64,000 nt of DNA from an uncultured Oxalobacteraceae bacterium (GTDB taxonomy: Bacteria > Pseudomonadota > Gammaproteobacteria > Burkholderiales > Burkholderiaceae_D): assembly GCA_903893945.1 (NCBI GenBank), contig CAITOF010000099.1:1-64000 (forward strand). Reading direction: 5' to 3'. Both the position numbers and the translations under genes were made by a program. The notes beneath the pieces are model-generated. The model made no database searches. It was given only the letters and a program-made list of their open reading frames with translations, and was not told where the DNA came from. This document shows positions 43,394-52,882 of the stretch, one piece after another (the stretch's first letter is position 1; each line of letters starts with the position of its first letter).

Positions 43394-45000
43394 ATCAGAT
43401 CCCCTTTACCTAAATCGTACAATACTTCACGAGCCGCATTCGCGCCCGGTGCGCCCATCACGCCACCCCCCGGGTGAGTCGACGAACCGCACATATACAG
43501 ACCACGCACAGGTGCGCGATATTGTGAGTAACCCGGAATCGGGCGGTTGAACATCAGCTGATCCATGGTTAATTCGCCCTGGAAAATATTACCTTCGGTC
43601 AGTCCCGTTTCAAGTTCAATGTCTTTCGGTGTGCGAATTTCCATATGCAGGAATTTCTGTTTGAAATCGGGGCTGAAATGCGAGATGCGGTCGACAATGT
43701 GGTTACCAAACGCCTGTTTGCGCTCTTCGTTCCATTCGCCGGCGGCCAGTTTGTAAGGGCAGTACTGAACGAAGACCGACATCCAGTGTTTGCCTTCCGG
43801 TGTCATGGTCGGATCAATAATCGATGGTATCAGCATATCCAGCCAGGGTTTGTCGGACCAGCGGCCTTCTTTCCAGTCGTCGTACGATTTTTCAAGTTCG
43901 TTCAGACTTTGCGAGATATAAATGCCGCCGCTGACCGCCGGTGAGTTTTTGGGTACGCCGTGGAAGGTCGGGACACCACTCAGCGCAATATTGACTTTGC
44001 CGGAGGAGCCGCGGAAGCGGAAGTTTTTCACACGTTCGACCACCCATGCCGGCAATTCGTTGGAATCGACCGCATTGAATGTGCGGCGCACATCCATGCC
44101 GGAGACAACCAGTTTGGCGGAAATGGTGTCACCATTTTCCAGATGCATACCCTTGATCTTGCCGTTTTCGACGATGAATTTCTCGACGCCGGCGTTGACC
44201 TGCACGGTACCGCCGGAAGCGATAAACGAATCGTTCAGCGCTTTGGACACCGAACCCATACCGCCACGTGCAAATCCCCATGCACCCACGGTACCGTCAA
44301 TATCGCCCATCGCATGGTGCAGCAACACATAGGCAGTACCCGGCGAATAAACACCCAGTGCCGTACCGACCGTGGCGCTGCCGGCCAGATAGGCTTTCAG
44401 ATTGTCGTTTTCCAGATATTCGTTCAGATAATCGCCGACACTCATGGTGTAAAAACGGATGGTGTCCAGAATCTGTTCCTCACCCAGGCCGTACAGGCGT
44501 TTGCCCAGGTAAATCAGTTCCATGATGTCGCGTGGTTTCATCGAGGTCGGATCAGGCGGGGTACGCATTAACAGCGGTTTAATGAATTTACATTGTTTGA
44601 CGATATCCGCACTCAGGCGTTCATACGCGTTGGCGTCGTGTTTGGATAAACGTTCAAGATCGCGACGCATGACATCATGGTGCCAATGACCGGTGATCGA
44701 GTCGAAACTGCCGTCTTTCTGCTCCATGATCTGGATTCCGCCTTCGTACGGAATAACCTGCAGGCCGTATTTGTAGAGCTCAAGCGAGCGCGCGATTTCT
44801 TGTCTGAAAAGGCTGTAAACGTAGGAGCAGTTCGAATAGGTAAAGCCGGGATAGCGCGAAATACTCGTGGTTGCGCCACCTATATGGCCGTTGCGTTCCA
44901 CCACCAGTACTTTAAGCCCCGCTCTTTGCAAATAACATGCAGCGACTAGCCCGTTATGTCCGGCGCCAACAACGACGGCATCGTATTGATCTTGTTTCAT
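43390..45000 (-). CDS. FAD-dependent oxidoreductase, CrtI/PYROXD2-like (first of a tandem pair)
   Basis: 536 residues from the ATG that begins MKQDQYDAVVVGAGHNGLVA; 22 more upstream codons are in frame but add no domain. FAD motif VVVGAGHNGLVAACYL with VVERNGHIGGATT, and C-terminal GLYMCGSSTHPGGGVMG with APGANAAREVL. It is the first gene of a minus-strand operon with a homologous oxidoreductase, a GcvT-like enzyme, an XRE-cupin regulator and a cupin. It lacks a signal peptide. The role is inferred to be oxidation of an amine-like or lipophilic substrate. Confidence 0.88.
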   Translation of the reverse strand: MKQDQYDAVVVGAGHNGLVAACYLQRAGLKVLVVERNGHIGGATTSISRYPGFTYSNCSYVYSLFRQEIARSLELYKYGLQVIPYEGGIQIMEQKDGSFDSITGHWHHDVMRRDLERLSKHDANAYERLSADIVKQCKFIKPLLMRTPPDPTSMKPRDIMELIYLGKRLYGLGEEQILDTIRFYTMSVGDYLNEYLENDNLKAYLAGSATVGTALGVYSPGTAYVLLHHAMGDIDGTVGAWGFARGGMGSVSKALNDSFIASGGTVQVNAGVEKFIVENGKIKGMHLENGDTISAKLVVSGMDVRRTFNAVDSNELPAWVVERVKNFRFRGSSGKVNIALSGVPTFHGVPKNSPAVSGGIYISQSLNELEKSYDDWKEGRWSDKPWLDMLIPSIIDPTMTPEGKHWMSVFVQYCPYKLAAGEWNEERKQAFGNHIVDRISHFSPDFKQKFLHMEIRTPKDIELETGLTEGNIFQGELTMDQLMFNRPIPGYSQYRAPVRGLYMCGSSTHPGGGVMGAPGANAAREVLYDLGKGDLI

Positions 45001-45071
45001 AGGGTATCCATGGAAGTCTGTTTTGGGATTGAATTCACCGTGTCGCATCATCGCGGTGTGCTGCAATGCTT

Positions 45072-45099
45072 ATGATACGTTCGTTCAATATAAAGTAAA
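45072..45099 (-). promoter_or_regulatory. possible sigma-70-type promoter for the flavoprotein operon
   Basis: On the minus strand TTTACT (45094-45099), a 16-bp spacer and TATCAT (45072-45077) approximate -35 and -10 elements about 65-70 nt before the start codon at 45000. Matches are 4 of 6 in each box, so this is only a candidate. Confidence 0.3.
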
Positions 45100-45113
45100 A
45101 CGTGCCGCAAGCC

Positions 45114-45158
45114 AAGCATTTTTCTGAATAATTTATTTTTTCGTGAAAAAAAATGCTT
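45114..45158. promoter_or_regulatory. 10-bp inverted repeat, candidate operator
   Basis: AAGCATTTTT (45114-45123) and AAAAATGCTT (45149-45158) are exact inverted repeats 25 bp apart, just upstream of the candidate promoter. Possible site for the XRE-cupin regulator of this operon. Confidence 0.35.
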
Positions 45159-45537
45159 AATTTTCATCAGGTTCGGCGCAAGTGTTATTAAAACCATACT
45201 TTACTAACCTGTGGATTTACTTCCAGGAAATCCAGCCCGGCATACAGGGCATAAAATATAAAAAACACAATTCTTGAGACCTGTGACACGGACCCGCTTG
45301 ACTGTCTGGCGCAACCATCGTACGCGTACTTGCCGTGTTGCGGCAGGTGGTCACGCCATACCGGAAGCCAGCATAGGCGAGCGCTGCACAAGCGCACAGC
45401 GCCATGTGGTCGGTCAAGATGAAAGGCGGCAGGGGGGGCACGTGGTACAGACACGCACCGTAATAGTACGAGCTAGGCGCCGCCCGGACAGAACTGCATA
45501 ATTCAAGCTCCCGCATTCTACTCATTTCCAGTTCGTC

Positions 45538-48500
45538 ATGAAAATAGCGTCGACCCGCCGGATATTTGCCTTAGAGCGCTCGCTCGATGCTGGCGATATT
45601 CAAACGATCCGCTCCAGGAGGTCGATGGATGAAGTCGCCAGTTTCTGGGGACGCATGGCCGACTGGTTCTGCGGCACCAATAAAGAAGCTGCCAAAGCCG
45701 CCTTGTACCTTTTCTTTCATGCAGAGCATGATGCTGATAAATTTAAGGCGCACCTGGAACTTAAAGCACTGGTCGATCGACCTTACCGAAGCAATTTCAA
45801 TTCCTGCCTGGACACAAGATTACCTCTTTTAGCTAAGCCGTACCGTCTGGAAATCCGGATGGGTGACGACACGCTGTGTCAGGAAATAACGTTAAGCGGC
45901 GCGGACCTGAAAGGACTGGACTTGACGGAGGTTGATTTCAGGGACGTTGACCTGACTAACGCCGACCTGAGCGGCGCGAATCTGGCCGGTACTAACCTTG
46001 GCGGGGTAATTTTGAATGGAGCCAGACTGGTCGGGACCCATCTGGAAGATGCCCACCTGAAACGGGTGAGTATGGTCAAGGCCAACCTGTCCGGCGCCCA
46101 TCTGAGCCGGGCCAATTTTACAGATTGCACGGTGACCGGCGCTGATTTTCAATGGGCGACACTGACACAGGCAAACTTTTTATGGACAAAGCTGGATGGA
46201 GCCTCGTTTAATCGCGCGGATCTGAGCGGGGCCAGATTGACAGGCGTTGATATCAGTAAAGCCAGTTTTACAGTGGCCGGTCTGGACGGCGTGCACATGG
46301 ATCTGTTGGCAGGCAACGTCGATATGGGAACGGATGACGCCCTGTCCACCATCATTGCAGACGGTATCGTAAGCTCGATCGCATCGATAGACGACAGCTT
46401 CGGTCAGTTGAGAGCGCGTTTGATCGTCCAGCTTTATGGTTCGCCGCGCTGGCTGAATGACACGCAGCGATTCGCCAGTTTAGCGGCTGGCTATAACAAA
46501 CATGCGTTTATCCGGAACAATAAAATCATTTCAGACCAGATTCAGCAAAAGATGGTTGACCCCAAAATAAAAATGGCCAATCGGGGTGAATTGACGATCG
46601 ATACGGATGAGGAGTTACTCCTGATTTTAAGCAGCATACAAGCCCGGTTATCAAAAAACAGATTGGACTTCATACACGACAATCTGCAATTTTTTGAACA
46701 GCTCATGCACCAGAGTCTCGAGCATCGAGACCCGCGCATCAGCCAACTGGCCGTCTCTGTTTATGGAGACTGTTTCCAGACACCCGAGGTCAAGAAATTT
46801 GCCGGCGACAACCCGTGGGTGACAGATCTTCTGAGGCGCCTTTATGTTTTTGCGATGATGATCAGGAATATACAGCTATTTAATGAAAACTTTGGCTCCG
46901 AACGAATGACTGCCCAGCGTCTGTTTTCAGAATTCGCAAAAAGTCCCAATGAAAAACCCCAGCAGACCCTCGACGCATTTTTTAAATTGGGCGATGTTAT
47001 CAATGGCATGAGCAATACGAAATTCAGGTTAAAGAAATCGGAACACTCGTCAAATGTGGAGCTTCAGATAGACGTGGATACTGTGGTCATGAGTCGCCGC
47101 TTGTCGTTGTCGGGTTTGGATCTGAGTCGCAGAGTGTTGATCCAGTGTGATTTGCACGGGGTCAATCTGGCAAACGCCAATCTGTCGGGCGCGAAAATTA
47201 TTGGCGCTGATTGTACAGAGGCCGATTTTACCAACGCGTGTTTAGACGACGCCGTCGTGCAAGAATCGTGCATGCGGGGCGCAATACTGAACGGGACGCA
47301 ACTGTGTCGAGCGCATCTGACAAATGTCATAGTCGATGCAGCCAATGGTACCGGCGCCGATTTGACGGAGGCACAGCTGGTCGGTGTCAGCATGAAATCC
47401 ACTGAATTGCGCAATGCAAAACTGACAAAAACGCAAATGGCGGACACCGATTTGGAGGGGGCCAACCTGATGGGCGCCAATCTGCACAATGCAAACTGCG
47501 CCGCGGCCAAGTTTCCAAAGGCAAATCTGAGGCGTGCCACATTGACGAACACAACACTGGTTAAAGCCAACCTCAGCGAAGCCGATTGTAGTGGAGCCGA
47601 TTTTACCGGATCCGATTTAAAGAAGGCAATGTTGTTTGATGCCGTCGCGCACGGCATCATTTTGAATCGCGCCAATTTGGACGGAACATTCTTTTCAGAC
47701 GCTGATTTGACCGGCGCCAGTCTGGTCGGTGCTGAATTACAGGGGACGCGGTTGGATTTCGCCACGTTGACCGCTGCAGATTTTTCTGCAGCGAGAATAA
47801 ATAGTGTCAATGTGCGCAATGTCGATTTTACTGACGCCATTCTTGCAGGTGCGTCATTCGAGGGCATGTTTTCGAATATTAATGCAAACGTTTTGAATGT
47901 GCATCTGAATCATCTGCATCACACCAATCAAAATGGGCGAAGCGTGTTAACTGCAATCAACTCAATCGGAGACGACTACCGGGGCGCCGACGGTAGTATT
48001 CTCAAGCTGAGTCTCATGCATACACTGCTGAAAGATGTTTTATCCCGTCACAACGATCCGGAAATTCACCCTGCCCTGATGGATATCTGGAGCTACAATC
48101 CGATCTATTATAACGACAAAGAAATTCTGGATTACATTCAAACAACGATCCTGATTCGCCAGATCACCGAAGGTACTCAGGGCCAACTGTCTATCAGCAG
48201 TGAATTTGAACTGCGCCTGCTACTGGATATCGTGCAAAATAAGCAGGGCAAGCTGAAAGAAGAATTCATGTTGACCCGTAACGGTTTTTTTGTACAGTTG
48301 ATGATGTGGAGCCTCATGCATGACAACGCAGCAATCAGATCAGCAGCGCGTGCCCTGTACACCGACTATGTCGGCTTCGCGGAACTTGCAGCGGCATTCG
48401 ACTACCTTAAGATTGGTGGTTTTGTCGTGCCGCTGAATGACGGGAAAGGCCCCTCGTTCTCGCTGATCGACAGGATAGACAGGGATGACTACGTGTTCGC

Positions 48501-49329
48501 TTTCGTCACCGCGGCGGCAGACGGCACGGTGAATACCCTTATGCTGTCGCGGGACTCGGCGCATGCCATGTTCGCAGTGGATGGCGATCATGACTGGAGT
48601 AAATTTGTTTACTACGTTGGCGACAGGGAATGTTCCGCCAAGATTAATCTGGACCAATTGTATGAACAGTTCACCATGTTCAAAAATGCTTATCTGACTT
48701 CAGTCAATCAGTCCAAATTTTTTAACCTGCTGGAAACATTCCGGTTAAATCAACCTGGTCTGAATAACGATGCCGATCCCGACATGATAAACAGGGATTA
48801 TAAGAAAATCTTTAAAGACGCATGGCAGTCAGCTCGAAGCGATACAAAACTGTGCGAACTGGGTGATCAGGAAGCACTCATGAACATCTTTTCGCCGTTA
48901 ATGGAGGGCTGTGCTGAGCAACCCATGGCCGACATCGCCAACCTACCCACACTGGCGGCAAACCACTATGGCGCCATACTGCGAAGTTTTTCCATTGAAC
49001 AGGCGACATCGCTCGAGCAGGCACAATATCTGTTAAGTCTTGCTACCGTGTTTGCAAAGCTGTCGTCAAGTTATGTTTTTGGCGAGGAGACCAACTCGCC
49101 TCTCGCCCTGAGATATTACGCAACCGCGCTGATGAAAAAGGCCTACGAACTCGACCCGGCGGTGTTTGGTGATGCTGCGAATTACACAGACTGGATGAAC
49201 CGAACGGGCGGTTTCGGCTCGCTGCTGAGCTGCACGGCTATCGTCTCGTCGAGCATGGTGGACCATATTAAAAAGCAGTCGCCCGGCTTTCAGAAAATTT
49301 TCAATTCGATAAAATCGCCGGCGATGTAG
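45538..49329 (+). CDS. large pentapeptide-repeat protein with duplicated beta-helix/helical module
   Basis: 1263 residues. Two right-handed beta-helix segments of A(D/N)LxG-type pentapeptides are evident: residues ~118-256 (LSGADLKGLDLTEVDF and on) and ~520-775 (LSLSGLDLSRRVLIQC and on, e.g. ADLTGASLVGAEL). Each is followed by a helical module; residues 351-411 and 883-943 align gap-free with 21 of 61 identities by hand. The last ~320 residues show no known domain. There is no signal peptide or membrane helix, so it is cytoplasmic or exported by a specialised system. Pentapeptide proteins include DNA mimics, scaffolds and secreted effectors of intracellular bacteria; the function here is unknown. 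The start is the first ATG of the frame, with no clear ribosome site. Confidence 0.85.
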   Translation: MKIASTRRIFALERSLDAGDIQTIRSRRSMDEVASFWGRMADWFCGTNKEAAKAALYLFFHAEHDADKFKAHLELKALVDRPYRSNFNSCLDTRLPLLAKPYRLEIRMGDDTLCQEITLSGADLKGLDLTEVDFRDVDLTNADLSGANLAGTNLGGVILNGARLVGTHLEDAHLKRVSMVKANLSGAHLSRANFTDCTVTGADFQWATLTQANFLWTKLDGASFNRADLSGARLTGVDISKASFTVAGLDGVHMDLLAGNVDMGTDDALSTIIADGIVSSIASIDDSFGQLRARLIVQLYGSPRWLNDTQRFASLAAGYNKHAFIRNNKIISDQIQQKMVDPKIKMANRGELTIDTDEELLLILSSIQARLSKNRLDFIHDNLQFFEQLMHQSLEHRDPRISQLAVSVYGDCFQTPEVKKFAGDNPWVTDLLRRLYVFAMMIRNIQLFNENFGSERMTAQRLFSEFAKSPNEKPQQTLDAFFKLGDVINGMSNTKFRLKKSEHSSNVELQIDVDTVVMSRRLSLSGLDLSRRVLIQCDLHGVNLANANLSGAKIIGADCTEADFTNACLDDAVVQESCMRGAILNGTQLCRAHLTNVIVDAANGTGADLTEAQLVGVSMKSTELRNAKLTKTQMADTDLEGANLMGANLHNANCAAAKFPKANLRRATLTNTTLVKANLSEADCSGADFTGSDLKKAMLFDAVAHGIILNRANLDGTFFSDADLTGASLVGAELQGTRLDFATLTAADFSAARINSVNVRNVDFTDAILAGASFEGMFSNINANVLNVHLNHLHHTNQNGRSVLTAINSIGDDYRGADGSILKLSLMHTLLKDVLSRHNDPEIHPALMDIWSYNPIYYNDKEILDYIQTTILIRQITEGTQGQLSISSEFELRLLLDIVQNKQGKLKEEFMLTRNGFFVQLMMWSLMHDNAAIRSAARALYTDYVGFAELAAAFDYLKIGGFVVPLNDGKGPSFSLIDRIDRDDYVFAFVTAAADGTVNTLMLSRDSAHAMFAVDGDHDWSKFVYYVGDRECSAKINLDQLYEQFTMFKNAYLTSVNQSKFFNLLETFRLNQPGLNNDADPDMINRDYKKIFKDAWQSARSDTKLCELGDQEALMNIFSPLMEGCAEQPMADIANLPTLAANHYGAILRSFSIEQATSLEQAQYLLSLATVFAKLSSSYVFGEETNSPLALRYYATALMKKAYELDPAVFGDAANYTDWMNRTGGFGSLLSCTAIVSSSMVDHIKKQSPGFQKIFNSIKSPAM

Positions 49330-49395
49330 CGTCCTGGCTGAACGGAAACGACGCTATCGACCAGCACATTTTACAAAAATGAAGCGTAAGGCGGC

Positions 49396-49986
49396 TTACG
49401 GAGTCGACAAGCCACGCCATTCGGGCGTCAACTGGTGCGCGATATGGAACAGATCCAGGACCCGCCCAATGCTGTGGTCCACCATTTCAGCGATACTGGC
49501 GGGATGCTGGTAAAAGCTCGGCAGGGGAGGGAAAATAATGCCGCCCATCTCGGTAACGGCGGTCATGTTACGCAAATGCGCCAGATTGAACGGCGTTTCA
49601 CGCACCATCAGCACCAAACGGCGGCGTTCTTTCAGGGTGACGTCCGCTGAGCGGCTGATCAGGTTTTCGGACAGGCCATGCGCAACAGACGCGAGCGTTT
49701 TCATGGAGCAGGGTGCGACAATCATGCCCATGGTCTGAAACGAACCGCTGGCGATGGCCGCGCCCACGTCTTTGACGTTGTACACCACGTCGGCCAGTGC
49801 GTCGACCTGCTTCTTTTTCAGGTTGACTTCCTGCTGCAGGCTCATGATGCCTGCTTCAGAGATGATCAGGTGTGTTTCAATGTGGGTAGTGGCACGCAGT
49901 ACTTCCAGCAGACGCACCGCATACACCACACCTGTCGCGCCGGTGATGGCGACAATCAGGCGTGATTTGGGCGGACTGGATGTCAC
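49396..49986 (-). CDS. ubiX: UbiX flavin prenyltransferase
   Basis: 196 residues. IVAITGATGVVYAVRLLEVL at the N terminus and the central APCSMKTLASVAHGLSENLI followed by RAADV-like SADVTLKERRRLVLMVRETP are the hallmarks of UbiX/Pad1. The enzyme makes prenylated FMN, the cofactor of UbiD decarboxylase in ubiquinone synthesis. UbiD itself is not in the window. It lies 12 nt after grxD and is convergent with the pentapeptide-repeat gene. Confidence 0.95.
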   Translation of the reverse strand: MTSSPPKSRLIVAITGATGVVYAVRLLEVLRATTHIETHLIISEAGIMSLQQEVNLKKKQVDALADVVYNVKDVGAAIASGSFQTMGMIVAPCSMKTLASVAHGLSENLISRSADVTLKERRRLVLMVRETPFNLAHLRNMTAVTEMGGIIFPPLPSFYQHPASIAEMVDHSIGRVLDLFHIAHQLTPEWRGLSTP

Positions 49987-49998
49987 GTTGTCTGGTGT

Positions 49999-50310
49999 TC
50001 AGGACTGAACCAGGGATTTTAATTCGCCGGACTCAAACATTTCGCCCATGATGTCCGAGCCACCAATGAATTCACCGCCAATATACAGTTGCGGAATGGT
50101 GGGCCAGTTGGAAAAATCCTTGATGCCTTGCCGGACTTCAGCATCCTCCAGCACATTCACGGTGACCAGATTCTCTGCGCCGCACGCTTTTAAAATCTGC
50201 ACAGCCCGACCGGAAAAACCGCATTGGGGAAATTGGGCCGTGCCCTTCATAAACAGCACAATGCGGTTTTTGGTCACGGTGTCCTGTATCCAGGTGTGTA
50301 CGTCGCTCAT
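49999..50310 (-). CDS. grxD: monothiol glutaredoxin (Grx4/GrxD)
   Basis: 103 residues, a single thioredoxin-fold domain. [19 protein letters not shown] contains the CGFS active site of monothiol glutaredoxins that bind and transfer [2Fe-2S] clusters; the GSH-binding [19 protein letters not shown] segment follows. It works in the cytoplasm in iron-sulfur cluster trafficking. Transcribed with ubiX. Confidence 0.96.
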   Translation of the reverse strand: MSDVHTWIQDTVTKNRIVLFMKGTAQFPQCGFSGRAVQILKACGAENLVTVNVLEDAEVRQGIKDFSNWPTIPQLYIGGEFIGGSDIMGEMFESGELKSLVQS

Positions 50311-50393
50311 AAGTGGCCTTTTGGTAGCTTGAATAAATGAGTCATTATATAGAGAAAAGAAAAATCATGAATTAATATTATTTTTACAATTAT

Positions 50394-52754
50394 TTACGAA
50401 CGCAGTTTGGCAAATGCGGCGGCCATGGCACTGCTGGCCGGTGCGGGAGTGGTCTGTTTCTGGTGCTGTGACAAGCGCCTGGAATCATCCCGATCCGCAC
50501 GCTGTTGCGGTTTGGTGCCAGGTGCCGGTGCACTGTCAGCTAACCGCAGGGTGAGGGCAATGCGTTTGCGTTTTTCATCGACTTCCAGCACTTTCACCTT
50601 GACGACCTGGCCGGCTTTGACCACCGAATGCGGATCTTTGACAAAGGTGTCGGCCAGCGCAGAAATATGGACCAGACCATCCTGATGCACACCGATATCG
50701 ACAAACGCACCGAATGCGGCCACGTTGGTAATGACACCTTCCAGAATCATGTCAGGGCGCAAGTCACGGATTTCTTCAACGCCGTCCTTGAAGGTCGCGG
50801 TGGTAAATTCCGGCCGTGGGTCGCGCCCCGGCTTTTCCAGCTCTTTCAAGATGTCGGTAATGGTTGGCAGGCCGAATTGCGCGTCTATGAATTTGGCCGG
50901 ATTAATCGCGCGTAACAATTTTGTGTCGCCGATCACCTGTTTAACGTCATGTGTCGTGCCATCCCTGTTCAGATCAGCCAGAATTTTCTCGACCAGAGGG
51001 TATGACTCCGGATGCACAGCCGACGCGTCCAGCGGTGACTCGCCGTCCATGATGCGCAAAAAGCCCGCCGCCTGCTCAAAGGTCTTGTCACCCAGACGCG
51101 GCACCTTGCGTAACGCCGCGCGTGACGAAAACCGTCCCTGGGTGTCGCGATAATGTACGATGCTCTGCGCGACACTGGAGGATAACCCGGAGACTCGCGC
51201 CAGCAGGGGCACCGACGCGGTATTGACATCCACACCCACCGCATTCACGCAATCCTCGACGACCGCGTCGAGTGATCTGGCCAGCTGGCTCTGGCTGACA
51301 TCATGCTGGTACTGGCCGACACCTATCGATTTCGGATCGATTTTTACCAGTTCGGCCAGCGGGTCCTGCAAGCGCCGTGCAATCGATACGGCGCCGCGAA
51401 TCGATACATCCAGATCCGGCAGTTCGCGGGATGCAAATTCGGACGCGGAATAGACCGAGGCACCGGCTTCGGAAACGACAATTTTGCGCAGCTTTAAGTC
51501 GGGGTGCTGTTTGATCAGATCCTGCGCCAGCTTATCTGTTTCGCGTGACGCCGTGCCATTGCCGATGGAAATCAGCGACACTTTGTGGCGGGCGGCCAGT
51601 TGCCCGAGGATATGTAATGAACCTTCCCAATCGTTGCGCGGTGCATGCGGATAAATGGTACTGTACTCAAGCACCTTGCCGGTCGCATCGACTATGGCGA
51701 CCTTGACGCCGGTGCGCAGTCCCGGGTCCAATCCCATGGTCGCGTGCTGTCCGGCAGGTGCGGCCAGCAGCAGCGCCTTCAGATTCAGCGCAAATACATG
51801 AATGGCTTCCAGTTCGGCGCGTTCACGTAACTGACCCATCAATTCGCTTTCCAGATGCATGAAAACTTTGACACGCCAGCACCAGCGCACAGTATCAACC
51901 AGCCATTTATCGGCGGCACGGCCCTGGTTGCTGATGTGAAAAAAATGGGCTATACGGCTTTCGCAGGGATTGAGTGGTGCGTCCCATTTCGGCTTTTCTT
52001 CCTCTGTATCGAGACGCAGCACGACATTCAGTATTTCTTCCCGGCGTCCGCGTAACAGGGCCAGCGCGCGGTGCGACGGGATCGTCATCAGGGTTTCCGC
52101 GTAGGCGAAATAATCGGCATATTTCGCCCCTTCATCCAGTTTGCCTTCAATGACGGTTGATTCAACCACACCATGCTCCTGCAGGTAGGTGCGGCATTGC
52201 TGCAGCAGCGTCGCGTCTTCGGAGAATCGTTCCATCAGGATCTGGCGTGCACCGTCGAGCGCGGCTTTGACATCGGGAACACCCGGGTTGTCACCGGCCG
52301 CGGTTTTAAATGCAGGCCTGACATAGGCCGCAGCGACTTCATCCGGAACCAGGGTAGGATCGGCAAGCAGGCTGTCAGCCAGCGGCAACAGCCCGGCTTC
52401 CAGTGCGATCTGTGCCTTGGTGCGGCGTTTGATTTTGTACGGCAGGTACAAATCCTCCAGGCCGGTTTTGTCTTCCGCGTGCAGGATCGCTTCCAGCAAT
52501 ACCGGCGTCATTTTGCCCTGCTCGGTAATTGAACTGACGATCGATGTGCGTCGCTCTTCCAGTTCGCGCAGATAGGAAAGGCGCTGTTCGAGCAGGCGCA
52601 GCTGGGTATCATCGAGGCCGCCAGTCGCTTCTTTACGGTAGCGGGAAATGAAAGGTACGGTGGCACCTTCGTCAAGCAGGGCAATTGCGGCGAAAATCTG
52701 CTGGGGTGCGGCGGCTAACTCGAGCGCCAAACGTTGTTCAATGGTGGGTAACAT
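50394..52754 (-). CDS. tex: Tex family RNA-binding transcription accessory protein
   Basis: 786 residues with the normal Tex layout. The N-terminal helical part is [26 protein letters not shown], seen as [16 protein letters not shown] and [20 protein letters not shown]. The YqgF-like RNase H fold contains [16 protein letters not shown]; then come the helix-hairpin-helix region ([14 protein letters not shown]-like [17 protein letters not shown]) and the C-terminal S1 domain ([22 protein letters not shown]). The family affects transcription in vivo, but its exact biochemical role is unsettled. Its ATG is only 11 nt after the T-run of an intrinsic terminator, and no ribosome site is visible. Confidence 0.95.
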   Translation of the reverse strand: MLPTIEQRLALELAAAPQQIFAAIALLDEGATVPFISRYRKEATGGLDDTQLRLLEQRLSYLRELEERRTSIVSSITEQGKMTPVLLEAILHAEDKTGLEDLYLPYKIKRRTKAQIALEAGLLPLADSLLADPTLVPDEVAAAYVRPAFKTAAGDNPGVPDVKAALDGARQILMERFSEDATLLQQCRTYLQEHGVVESTVIEGKLDEGAKYADYFAYAETLMTIPSHRALALLRGRREEILNVVLRLDTEEEKPKWDAPLNPCESRIAHFFHISNQGRAADKWLVDTVRWCWRVKVFMHLESELMGQLRERAELEAIHVFALNLKALLLAAPAGQHATMGLDPGLRTGVKVAIVDATGKVLEYSTIYPHAPRNDWEGSLHILGQLAARHKVSLISIGNGTASRETDKLAQDLIKQHPDLKLRKIVVSEAGASVYSASEFASRELPDLDVSIRGAVSIARRLQDPLAELVKIDPKSIGVGQYQHDVSQSQLARSLDAVVEDCVNAVGVDVNTASVPLLARVSGLSSSVAQSIVHYRDTQGRFSSRAALRKVPRLGDKTFEQAAGFLRIMDGESPLDASAVHPESYPLVEKILADLNRDGTTHDVKQVIGDTKLLRAINPAKFIDAQFGLPTITDILKELEKPGRDPRPEFTTATFKDGVEEIRDLRPDMILEGVITNVAAFGAFVDIGVHQDGLVHISALADTFVKDPHSVVKAGQVVKVKVLEVDEKRKRIALTLRLADSAPAPGTKPQQRADRDDSRRLSQHQKQTTPAPASSAMAAAFAKLRS

Positions 52755-52765
52755 GCAAACGATTC

Positions 52766-52817
52766 AAAAAAAAGACAAGCGCAGATCATACCTGCTTTAG
52801 GTATTTGCGCCAGTCTT
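52766..52817 (-). terminator. intrinsic terminator between ppk2 and tex
   Basis: On the minus strand a nested stem is formed by AAGAC/GTCTT, GCGCA/TGCGC and ATACCT/AGGTAT (plus-strand positions 52772-52776/52813-52817, 52779-52783/52806-52810, 52788-52793/52799-52804), 16 paired bases with small internal loops. A run of 8 T (52766-52773) follows directly. It should end the pit-ppk2 transcript, but leaves only 11 nt before the tex start. Confidence 0.8.
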
Positions 52818-52882
52818 GACAGTGACTATAACGTGGAGTAAGGCGGAAATTAATTTAATGACAATATAACAGGGACGCCGGA

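Larger units (their letters stand above)
45001..45537. other. intergenic region between the flavoprotein operon and the pentapeptide-repeat gene
   Basis: 537 bp between divergent genes. It contains a possible minus-strand promoter (45072-45099) and an inverted repeat with A/T-rich arms (45114-45158). The remaining part (45180-45537) shows no convincing coding frame: the readings there have no ribosome site and no recognisable domain. Confidence 0.6.

Noticed and set aside
43960-44571. 203-codon open frame on the plus strand
   Set aside because: It lies wholly inside the first flavoprotein gene on the other strand and has a shadow-like composition.
45188-45525. small open frames between the flavoprotein and pentapeptide genes
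   Set aside because: 88- and 102-codon minus-strand frames overlap each other, have no ribosome site and resemble no domain.
47064-47867. 267-codon open frame on the minus strand inside the pentapeptide gene
   Set aside because: Its regular composition mirrors the pentapeptide repeats read in reverse; not an independent gene.
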